Positions 57,001 through 64,000 of a DNA stretch of 64,000 nt are shown piece after piece. Numbering within the stretch: position 1 is the first letter of the stretch; each line of letters begins with the position of its first letter. The position numbers and the translations under genes are program-made. The notes beneath the pieces are model-generated. The model was not told the DNA's origin. It worked only from the letters and a program-made list of their open reading frames with translations, and did not search any database. This DNA comes from Membranipora membranacea. Its lineage: Eukaryota > Bryozoa > Gymnolaemata > Cheilostomatida > Membraniporidae. The stretch spans positions 29,066,025 through 29,130,024 of the forward strand of contig OU612070.1 in NCBI GenBank assembly GCA_914767715.1, given 5' to 3'.

Positions 57001-60000
57001 TAGAGGCCAGACATACACATACAATGTGACAGTCTCTTAAAGGCTTATCAAGTGTCCAGCAGTGCTCCCTCCATATATCACTGTGAGGTGACTTCATCTA
57101 AAAGGACACAGTATATATTAGGTACAGTGCAGACAGTAGCTGGTGAGATAAGAAGGATTTTGTGGCTCACAAGGAACATGAAACAGTAAACAGGTGACAC
57201 ACGGGACACGGGTCAAGGAGAAGAATCAGATTAAGTTATCATGTTGCGTAGTTACCTTACTAGTACAGACACCGTAACGTTTATGAGGTAGAGGTACACG
57301 ATAGCTGCTCACTGAGGTGTGACCAGTAGTTAGTAGATGATCCTCTGCCATATCAGCTGATACTTTCACATGACACTGATCACAGTAGAGATACCTAATG
57401 AGGCCTTTAGTTCTACTCCCAGTTAGAGATAGAGTGTCTGTTACATGTCTCCGGACCTTGAAGGGATAAGGCTTCACTTGTTGAGTAGATGTGTGCGGCA
57501 CTGCTGTCACTTGTTGTGTTTGAGGCACTTCTGTGACTTGCTGTGTTTGAGGCACTTCTGTGACTTGTTGTCTCTGTGGCACTGCTGTCACTTGCTCTGA
57601 TTTGATTTCTAGCCTGCCATCAAAGCCTGAGATATTCTGACTGATACCACCAGATGCCAAACTGACCACCTGAGAGATGACCAGAGCCTCAGGATCTGGT
57701 TTATGTGTCACACCTGGAGCTAGAGCAGGAGCTGGAGCTTGAGTTGGAGAGGGTGTGTACAGTGTAGGATTAGTAATCACTCCTGGAGGGCCAAGTACAG
57801 GAGGTCCTACATTCATCTCTCTAATCTCTCCAGTCCTAGCCTCAGGTCTTACAGCATGTTTTGATGATATCGGCTGCTCAGATTGTACAGCTCTAAAGGG
57901 AACTGAGGTTGGTTGGTTCACTGCACCTGGTCCTAAGTCTAATTCCATATGACCTTATTTTTTGGGGCTGACTGTACAGGCTGCTTGATAACGTCCCTCA
58001 ATCCTGTATATACACAGAAAACAAAGATAACAACACTATAATATCTGGTAATTATTCCCATATTGATAATCATGAAGACTAGGGATGAGGGAATAGACTA
58101 GGGTACCCTTTGTTTTTTCCGATATGAAAATCATAAGTAAAAAAACTAGAATAACTGGTACTAAAAGTTGTTCCTAAATTATTTTTATCTTGAGGACACA
58201 ATACCATGTACAGCACAATATACAACACAATGTACAACACAATGTACAACACAGTGTACAGCACAATATACAGCACAATGTACAACACAATGCACAGCAC
58301 AATGTACAGCACAATGTATGGCACAATGTACACCACAATGTACAGCACAATGTACAGCACAATGTACCACAGAATGTGCAATATGTACCATTCTTTGTTG
58401 AACACAAAGAACAAACCTATATGTACAACAAAAGGTACAACACTATGTTAACAGTATGAACTACAGAATGAACTCACCAAGCCCAGCACTGCCCTGTTGC
58501 TGAGTTGTTAGCTTCCTCATATTGAATTTAGGCCAGTGTGTCTCACCACCTCCACCGATCTTTTCTAGGTTAGCGTTCTTCCCTTTCTTATTCTTAGTTT
58601 TCTCTGTAGAACAATGCACTTAAATCAGACCCCAGAGTCTTGTCAGGACGAGCAGGAGGACGAGCAGGCGTGGTGACAGAGCGGGGGCAGGGGTGGGGGC
58701 AGGGGTGGTGACAGAGTGGTGACAGGGGTGGGGGCAGGGGTGGGGGCAGGGGTGGTGACAGGGGTGGGGGCAGGGGTGGTGTCAGGGGTGGGGGCAGGGG
58801 TGGAGGCAGAATGGTGACAGGGGTGGAGGCAGGGGTGGTGACAGAGTGGGGGCGGGGTGGTGACAAGGGGGGTGACAGAGTCGTGACAGGGGTGGGGGCA
58901 GGGGTGGAGACAGGGGTGGTGCAAGCTGGGCTCGCTGAGAGTCAGGTAAAGCTGATATGATTCTGAGCTCATTATTTCAAGGCAGTTTATCAAATTAAAG
59001 TAATTTTTGGCTTTGTTTAAGAAGTAAACTATAGAGCATAGGCCTTAATTACAGAGATTTATCCCCCTTCAGAGTACAGGTGCCGGGACACATGGTGCTT
59101 AAGCCTCTTCCTATACCAGGGGTGTCCAACCTATGGCTCATGAGCAACCTCGGCTCATTTTGGCTGGCTCATTTTAAGATTTGCAAAATTCACGCGCTTT
59201 TTGACGCGAATTTCATGCATTCAATTCATGCAGTACAATGTACATTAAATGTATGTATAGTGTATACAAGTTCATTGTACTGGGTGCCTGCATTGTAATA
59301 TGTGTGTAGAGTTGTCTTCTTGCAGACTTGCCAACCTAAATTTTCCAAAATGCTTACAAAAATTTGCAAAATGCTTAAAATGCTTACAAAACTCCAGGGC
59401 GTCTTATATGACCAGAAATTGCCTCAAAATTTTTTTCGCGCTACGCGCATAATCTCATACAATGACATGATTGCTTTGGAATTTTTTGCCAACACTTATG
59501 CATATATATCACTGGCTGTTTCCATGTTGTCTACATGCGACGTGGTCACCTCATTTGGTTTAATTGATTTTTGAAATGGCTCATGTGAGAGAAAAGGTTG
59601 GGCACCCCTGTCCTATACCCTTGCCTGTTGGAATTCTGGCTACTCTTTATCTCGAATAGGCAGAGGGAGATCTTTTTACAGCATGTGGAGTGTGTAAACA
59701 CAAAGTTGATAAAGGGTTGATTAAAATCAGATGTCATATCACACGCCACATCCCAAAGCATGGGCGGCGACATACCAGTTGCCTTAGGGGCTGGGCTGCA
59801 ATATCTGCACCCATTTGCTCTCAGTTTGCAGGCAGGTCGGAGCACACCTGGGAGCCAACCAAACCCCAGTAGTCGATAGACTACAGTGGGATTTGAACCC
59901 ACGACTTTCAACATTTGCATGCTGAAGGGACAGCACTCTAACCAAGCTACTCCAGTGGACACCCTACAATGGACATCCCGTATTTTTAATTCTGCTCCCC

Positions 60001-63000
60001 AATGACCTGGCTAGTGCGTGTGCCAGTACCAAATCAACAATGAGCGCAGGCACAATAGAACTTCGACCTCACAGATCAAGTCCACACCTTTCTCCTCGAG
60101 ACCACTCCGGACCCTTCAACTGAGGTAAACAGCAAATTTGCTGGCATAAAACAGACATTTACCCTTTGTGATATCCGACCTCCTAGTTGCAGAGAAGAGA
60201 TGAGATATAAATAAGTGAGAAGAAGCAGCAGCTGAGGTAGTTATAAGAGACTTACTTTGACAGGGTCGTGTCTGTGGAATGAGATCACTCAAATCAGTCT
60301 TCAATAACTTCTCTTCTGATTTCACCAACTCATACCTATAAGATATGTTAGCATCGAGTAAAGAAAGGGACGTTTCAGTCTGACTTCATCACAAAGACTC
60401 AAAACTACAACTTCTTATCAGGGCGACTTAAAGCTCGCTCGAGACTGTAAGTAAAAGGACCTGATTGTGCTAAAAGAATAAGCAATTAAAAATGCCATAC
60501 AAACTGCTTGGGTAGGTCAGCGCATGATATAAACTCCAGTCTAATCTGGGACTATAAATACTCACAGTTTCCACACCAGTTTGACAGGTTCGCTCACATT
60601 CTTATCTCTCTGTCCGTGATCATTCACCAGGTGTCTGACTACATCCTGAACTCGATTACACTCTAACACAACGTAACAGCTCTCACAGAACAACTGAGCC
60701 AAATTCTGCAGAATATCAGAGAGATACCAACATGACTAACATGGAGTATAACATAACACACCGCAGCAGTCTGAGCAGGGAGGCCGGGATATACCCTCAT
60801 CAGTCTGAGCAGGGAGGCCAGGATATACCCTCATCAGTCTGAGAAGGGAGGGTGAGATATACCCTCATCAGTATGAGAAGGGAGGGTGAGATATACCCTC
60901 AGCAGTCTGAGCAGGGAGGCCGGGATATACCCTCCCCAGTCTGTGTTAAATTGGTGGTATGCTGGACGATTCATTGAATCTTTAACTTCCTTGATTTTTT
61001 GTACACATTGATTTCATACATTGCAATTCAAAAAGCAGTACTTGAGTCTAAGCTCAAATCCGGTATATGCTTAATGAAGGAGAAAAAATAAGCCATACGA
61101 GATCACACACTATAATTATTACAGAAATCATTTATTCAAAAAATTACCTGCTGTAGTGTAAGGGTTGTGGTTTAACAGATGGGATTCATGATTATTAGGT
61201 TATTTACCTTCCCAAAGCGTAGTGGATTAGAGTTTATCTGTAAGTGATCGTCCGGTTGGTGTATATTTGTTCCCTCCATGTAACACCCAGTTTTAGTGAC
61301 ATGCTGGCGAACAGCCTTAGGGCTCGAGAACAGCATGTGACAGTTGAGGCAAGGGAACAGAGATCTCTTAAAGTAACTGCTGAGATAGGCTCTGCTCATC
61401 GTGAATCGACATATATCTCTCACATACTTAATGTAGGCATACTCGTGTGTACCTAAATCAGATATAATCATTCAATAGTCCTCAAAACTTGAGATCTCAT
61501 AAGGTGTAATTAAACAAATCTGTCTTACAACCACTACATTAGAGACTCAGACTTTAGACACTTTGCTCATGGTCTCTCAAATATCCTTATCTTTTGTCAT
61601 ATCTCTAATATTGTAATTTTTCTCTATTTCTCTTATTTAACTGACACAGTTAGTAGCATATCGCTAACATGTAAATTAATACCTAGAAGAGTGTTAAAAA
61701 ACACATCGCTCAAAATATGGCATTTCAACCTTTTTTTATTTATCTACCCTTTGCTGGCAAAACTCATTATCACAAAATTTCGATGGAAATATGCTACATT
61801 TTTAATTATGAATAATTACTTTCACAAATAATTCTCAACTAATTTCTCTTGTCCAACGGAATGACTGATCATCAAACGATTGTAATAATAAATAAAACTT
61901 CACATAGAGAAATTATTTAAAGCTATTTTTGATAATTTTCTAGTCCCAAATTTGTGATAGGGCGTGTGGAAAAAATTCTCACCTATAACATGATAATTAT
62001 AATGATTGAGTATGTTTACCTTTGACGCGCCGCTCATTTTTGTGAGTAGCACAGTGCTTAGCCAATAGTAAGGGTGATAAGCAGACTTTTACAGAAAGGT
62101 TACACATCAAACAGGCGACCATCATATCCGCGTCCCGAACGTGTAAGGGTATGGTACATCTCCCTATCCCCTCATTCAACAACTGAGCGTTACAGGGCTT
62201 CTACAAGGAACAGAACAATATCAGATTAGAGAATAAAATCACCACCTAGCTTATCAGGTTAGGTGCATGATTTTATCTAGCCGTAAGCTTGAAACTGAAT
62301 TTTTTATTACATAAATAATTGTTAGATTTTTCATGTTAAATTCAGTGTTGCACCTCCTTGATATACCCTAATATTATAACCAAATAAGGTAAATGTTGGA
62401 AATATTCAACATGATGCCGCCTGGACATGTTATATGAAGAACACCCAGCAGCGATCAATCATGTAACACTTTCATCTAATTAATACTTCTAGGGATCCTC
62501 ATGGAATAAAAATGTGAAACGGAAAGTTTTTTTTAACGTATTGTATGAGATCCTTTAGCAGATGGGTATCATTCACATAAACAAATAACATATTCATTTA
62601 TCTTTTCTGTGACCATTCAATTTAACCAGTAAAGCCAAAAAGTCAGTTAACAAACGCACCTTATGTATGTCATAATCCGGAGCAGAAGTATCAGGTACAA
62701 AGTATAAACTGGAGCTGGCGTGCTTAGATTGGGCGAGATGTTTCCTAGCGTCGAGCTCGGTGAGCCTGATATGACATAAGTCACAATACAGAGCAAAGTA
62801 AGAATCCCATCTGGTGTTACTTGATGAGATGACCTGTTTGGTCAATCGCCCGATTATAGACCCTCTGTCAGGCTCATAGTCAGTCCCATCAGGTGACTCT
62901 ACATTAAATGTAACAAACAACTTACTTATTTATAACATTATTTATTACGCCTGGTGTTTAGAACATGACTAATGCATCAAAGAATAAGAATGCTAAATGA

Positions 63001-64000
63001 ATCGAAATAAGAAGAAAGCTTTTTGTCCTAATGAGTGCTGTGGACATGAGTTAAGTATCATCATGATAGAAAGCTACTCACAAAATTTAGTAGCTTTGAT
63101 GAAATACTGCTGATTATATTATAGTCATAGCGATACTCACCCTTAATTGTGTTAGCGAGTTTGGAGTTGTGTTTTGACTTGTGTTTAGAGACTTTAACAT
63201 CAGATGCAGATTGATGTGCTGTCTTGGCACCTGCCTGTATTTTTTTATTTGAAGATTTGAAATCTGTAGTCATAGTTTTAGCCTTTATGTCTTTACCATC
63301 CCTTTGTGACTGTGAGACAACTCTAAGGTTTGGCAGTGAATCATCTTCATGGCTAGCTTTGTTTATTTTAATGGTCTTCTTATCCTCATTATAACATGGA
63401 ATCTCTGGTCGGCCAGCAAACATACCGGCAGGGAAAGTCACACTACTCTTTGATTGTTTGACAGTAACAATATCCACCTGCTGTGTAAACCTTATGATGC
63501 TGGCTGACTGACCAGCATCAGACGATGCTTCCCTTTTGACCTCCTGTTTTATGATTTTGTTGATTTGTTTTAGTTGGGGATTTACGGGAATGTTGAGATC
63601 GTGTTTCTTCTTGGTATTATCGGGTAAAGTGGATGTTACACCAAAGGTCACTGGATGAGGTTTCACTTGCTCTTGATTTGTGTTTAGTTGATAGCTGTCT
63701 GAAACTGGTATCATTCTTGTTTTTGGGGAAATACTTCTACTCTTTGCTCTATGGCGTCTCTTCAGAGAAGTAAAGTCACTTCTGACAGGAGATGACGGAC
63801 TATTTAAAGTATGAGATAACAAAGCTGCTGATTGCCTCATGTTTTGATCTTCCCCGACTGGAGAACGAGATCGGTCATCAGAGTGATGTCTTCTGTCGTA
63901 CTTGAGCGATGATCTTTGTTTAGCTGAAGGTGACCCACGATTCTCAGACCTTGCCATATATTTCGGAGAATGTGCATCGGAAAGTATCCGCCTCGAATTC
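50935..64000 (-). CDS. Zinc-finger protein with three tandem five-exon modules (5' end outside window)
   Basis: About 1,375 residues are visible. After an RS-rich, disordered N-terminal exon come three copies of a module A-B-C-D-E. Module 1: 62660-62898, 62020-62200, 61208-61452, 60566-60705, 60256-60335. Linker: 58478-58603. Module 2: 57256-57953, 56905-57097, 56231-56460, 55598-55746, 54999-55120. Module 3: 53758-53981, 53454-53631, 52783-53024, 52325-52470, 50935-51037. Exons A to D end in phases 0, 1, 0 and 2 in all three modules, and E in phase 1 in modules 1 and 2. A is a matrin/U1-type finger (C-x2-C-x11/12-H-x5-H), D is C-x2-C-x13/14-H-x4-H, B and C are degenerate. Fingers of this kind bind RNA, DNA or proteins; no family name is assigned. 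Probably nuclear. Confidence 0.85.
51038..52324 (-). other. Last intron of the zinc-finger gene
   Basis: About 1.3 kb with no supported exon. A 110-codon - strand frame (51550-51882) has no splice fit or protein likeness. Confidence 0.55.
52325..52470 (-). CDS. Module 3, exon D
   Basis: 146 nt, acceptor atattacag, donor CT|gtgagt. Contains VFCMSCDVPFSPSEAGLLHH then LVAEHG and VVFKL. The antisense frame at 52225-52428 also looks protein-like but is a shadow: only this strand fits the module, the phases and the neighbours. Confidence 0.85.
52783..53024 (-). CDS. Module 3, exon C
   Basis: 242 nt, acceptor gtttgtag, donor CCG|gtaagt. Contains YRCVSPQCTETYTTIEEALR then HMRVSSH: C-x4-C-x12-H-x5-H. 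Entry phase 1, exit 0. Confidence 0.87.
53454..53631 (-). CDS. Module 3, exon B
   Basis: 178 nt, acceptor ttatacag, donor G|gtgagt. Encodes CSYTNPLHIRDCQYLIVCMM through SLLGMAAHYKLWH. Entry phase 0, exit 1. Confidence 0.85.
53758..53981 (-). CDS. Module 3, exon A
   Basis: 224 nt, acceptor ataatgcag, donor CAG|gtatgt. Finger: ALYCDSCHQRVIHEEEALNH then LITNKH and SRYRIP, followed by a Thr/Gln/Pro end. Entry phase 1, exit 0. Confidence 0.87.
54190..54830. repeat. 22-bp minisatellite (cagtcaatagactaccttta)
   Basis: Nearly thirty copies of a 22-bp unit in the intron between modules 2 and 3. Variants agaat and agacc occur in an ordered pattern in the first half; the second half is uniform. Confidence 0.95.
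54999..55120 (-). CDS. Module 2, exon E
   Basis: 122 nt, acceptor gtactcag, donor G|gtgagt. Encodes YVMREMAPAMIFAKRNRQAR and LPRKMREENNKGKKE: strongly basic, nuclear-localisation-like. Entry phase 2, exit 1. Confidence 0.8.
55598..55746 (-). CDS. Module 2, exon D
   Basis: 149 nt, acceptor ttttatag, donor AG|gtaagc. Contains YCMSCDIELQTHSEVKLIQH then LVQYHG: C-x2-C-x14-H-x4-H. Entry phase 0, exit 2. Confidence 0.85.
55958..56185. repeat. Minisatellite of agaggtaagtacaca units
   Basis: About fifteen units of 13-17 bp in the intron between exons C and D of module 2. On the + strand, antisense to the gene, each unit contains AG|GTAAGT. Confidence 0.92.
56231..56460 (-). CDS. Module 2, exon C
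   Basis: 230 nt, acceptor ctatctag, donor GAG|gtcagt. Contains LYPCLMCERKFRSAEEFIRH then DHMGMS. Entry phase 1, exit 0. Confidence 0.85.
56905..57097 (-). CDS. Module 2, exon B (degenerate)
   Basis: 193 nt, acceptor tccttttag, donor A|gtaagt. Encodes CWTLDKPLRDCHIVCVC, LASTC and SPIILSVHCSQHH. Matches exons B of modules 1 and 3 in length and phase, but the first Cys pair is distorted. Several overlapping shadow frames exist here. Confidence 0.78.
57256..57953 (-). CDS. Module 2, exon A, with Pro-rich extension and coding repeat
   Basis: Donor AAG|gtaact, phase 0. A long Pro/Ala/Val-rich extension (SPTQAPAPALAPGVTHKPDP) and four copies of a QQVTEVPQT-type repeat (about 57480-57600) precede the finger YLYCDQCHVKVSADMAEDHL then LTTGH and SSYRVP. 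The acceptor taag at 57954-57955 is in phase with the linker exon but weak; the other candidate, atatacag near 58009, leads to a stop. Confidence 0.8.
58203..58380. repeat. 15-bp minisatellite (acaatgtacaacaca)
   Basis: About twelve variable copies in the intron before exon A of module 2. All six frames are partly open because of the repeat; none is a gene. Confidence 0.9.
58478..58603 (-). CDS. Linker exon between modules 1 and 2
   Basis: 126 nt, acceptor gttctacag, donor G|gtgagt, phase 1 in and out. Encodes KTKNKKGKNANLEKIGGGGE and THWPKFNMRKLTTQQQGSAG. Basic, Gly-rich; no counterpart in the other module junctions. Confidence 0.75.
58660..58925. repeat. G-rich minisatellite (ggggcaggggtggtgacag)
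   Basis: Variable units of 12-20 bp built on ggggcaggggtg and gtgacag, in the intron upstream of the linker exon. Proline-rich open frames on the - strand here are repeat artefacts. G-runs could form quadruplexes on the non-template side (inference). Confidence 0.88.
59117..59610. mobile_element. hAT-type MITE with 8-bp target duplication
   Basis: 494 bp. Starts CAGGGGTGTCCAACCT and ends AGGTTGGGCACCCCTG, the terminal pattern of Charlie-like hAT elements (established family knowledge). Flanked by perfect 8-bp repeats TCCTATAC (59109-59116 and 59611-59618). No transposase frame. Sits in the intron between exon E of module 1 and the linker exon. Confidence 0.92.
59880..59965 (-). repeat. tRNA-like sequence (SINE head or pseudo-tRNA)
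   Basis: On - it has an A-box-like TAGCTTGGTTAGAGTG and a perfect T-arm GTGGGTTCAAATCCCAC, spaced as in a tRNA. The acceptor stem does not pair, so it is not scored as a functional tRNA. Confidence 0.6.
60256..60335 (-). CDS. Module 1, exon E
   Basis: 80 nt, acceptor cttatag, donor A|gtaagt. Encodes YELVKSEEKLLKTDLSDLIP. The start YELVK matches YELHK of the final exon. Entry phase 2, exit 1. Confidence 0.8.
60566..60705 (-). CDS. Module 1, exon D
   Basis: 140 nt, acceptor tattctgcag, donor CT|gtgagt. Contains LFCESCYVVLECN and VQDVVRHLVNDHGQRDKN, then KLVWKL. Too short for a long open frame; found by homology with exon D of module 3. Entry phase 0, exit 2. Confidence 0.82.
60758..60940. repeat. 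34-bp minisatellite (cagtctgagcagggaggccg)
   Basis: Five units ending gatataccctcat, in the intron between exons C and D of module 1. Confidence 0.9.
61208..61452 (-). CDS. Module 1, exon C
   Basis: 245 nt, acceptor tgatttag, donor AAG|gtaaat. Contains LFPCLNCHMLFSSPKAVRQH then VTKTGC (C2HC). Tyr/Arg-rich helix-like segment precedes it. Entry phase 1, exit 0. Confidence 0.85.
62020..62200 (-). CDS. Module 1, exon B
   Basis: 181 nt, acceptor ccttgtag, donor G|gtaaac. Encodes CTIPLHVRDADMMVACLMC and a finger ending LLLAKHCATH. The PLHVRD phrase recurs as PLHIRD in module 3 and PLRD in module 2. Entry phase 0, exit 1. Confidence 0.85.
62660..62898 (-). CDS. Module 1, exon A (matrin-type finger)
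   Basis: 239 nt, acceptor aatgtag, donor AAG|gtgcgt. Finger: LYCDLCHIRLTELDARKHLA then QSKH; C-x2-C-x11-H-x5-H followed by SSSLYFVP. Entry phase 1, exit 0. Confidence 0.85.
63141..64000 (-). CDS. Zinc-finger gene: RS-rich exon running off the window
   Basis: Open to the window edge without a stop, so the Met at 63957 need not be the start. Encodes SRRILSDAHSPKYMARSENR, Arg/Ser/His-rich sequence, IKQEVKRE (SUMO-consensus-like) and a Lys-rich end. Donor G|gtgagt, phase 1. Confidence 0.8.

Noticed and set aside
58079-58459. Several open frames on both strands of Cys/His/Tyr-rich repeats
   Set aside because: All derive from the 15-bp acaatgtacaacaca minisatellite.
58594-58993. Proline-rich - strand frames
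   Set aside because: Translation of a G-rich minisatellite; no splice fit to the zinc-finger gene.

Overview
The window is animal nuclear DNA: AT-rich, with short coding exons separated by GT-AG introns, many minisatellites and several terminal-inverted-repeat elements. The gene set (a Notch ligand of the Delta type, a cytochrome P450 of the CYP46 type, a FLASH/CASP8AP2-like nuclear protein) is metazoan. Intron sizes and gene spacing suggest an invertebrate; the species cannot be named from this sequence. All exon models were built by eye from splice sites, reading phase and protein likeness.

Layout. (1) 1-7902, + strand: 3' two-thirds of a Delta gene (seven exons, nine EGF repeats, one membrane span, C-terminal ATTV). 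The signal peptide, MNNL and DSL exons lie upstream of the window. (2) 7903-18840: Delta 3' UTR, then mostly non-coding DNA with four weak + strand candidate exons. (3) 18856-37769, - strand: a 14-exon gene for a very long, disordered, Arg/Ser/Lys-rich nuclear protein. Its N-terminal coiled coil, a SUMO-interaction-like motif and an EDGEI motif resemble FLASH/CASP8AP2. One exon carries five copies of an apparently undescribed CRH-x5-CRRC cysteine/histidine motif. (4) 40889-49615, - strand: a complete 11-exon P450 (about 515 aa) closest to cholesterol 24-hydroxylase (CYP46). It has a GC-AG intron beside the heme exon, a duplicated splice donor and a minisatellite built from donor-like units. 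(5) 50935-64000, - strand: most of a zinc-finger gene whose 5' end is outside the window. Its body is three tandem copies of a five-exon module (A-B-C-D-E) carrying four different degenerate zinc fingers, with intron phase kept at every homologous exon boundary. This is the most interesting new system in the window.

Mobile DNA: two copies of a 1.8-kb long-TIR element with perfect 8-bp target duplications (20779-22622 and 41950-43733), a 494-bp hAT-type MITE with 8-bp target duplications (59117-59610), four foldback repeats, and tRNA-derived repeats. Most sit in introns of the three - strand genes. Delta acts at the cell surface in Notch signalling, the P450 in sterol oxidation at the ER, and the two long - strand proteins look nuclear; nothing suggests they work together.
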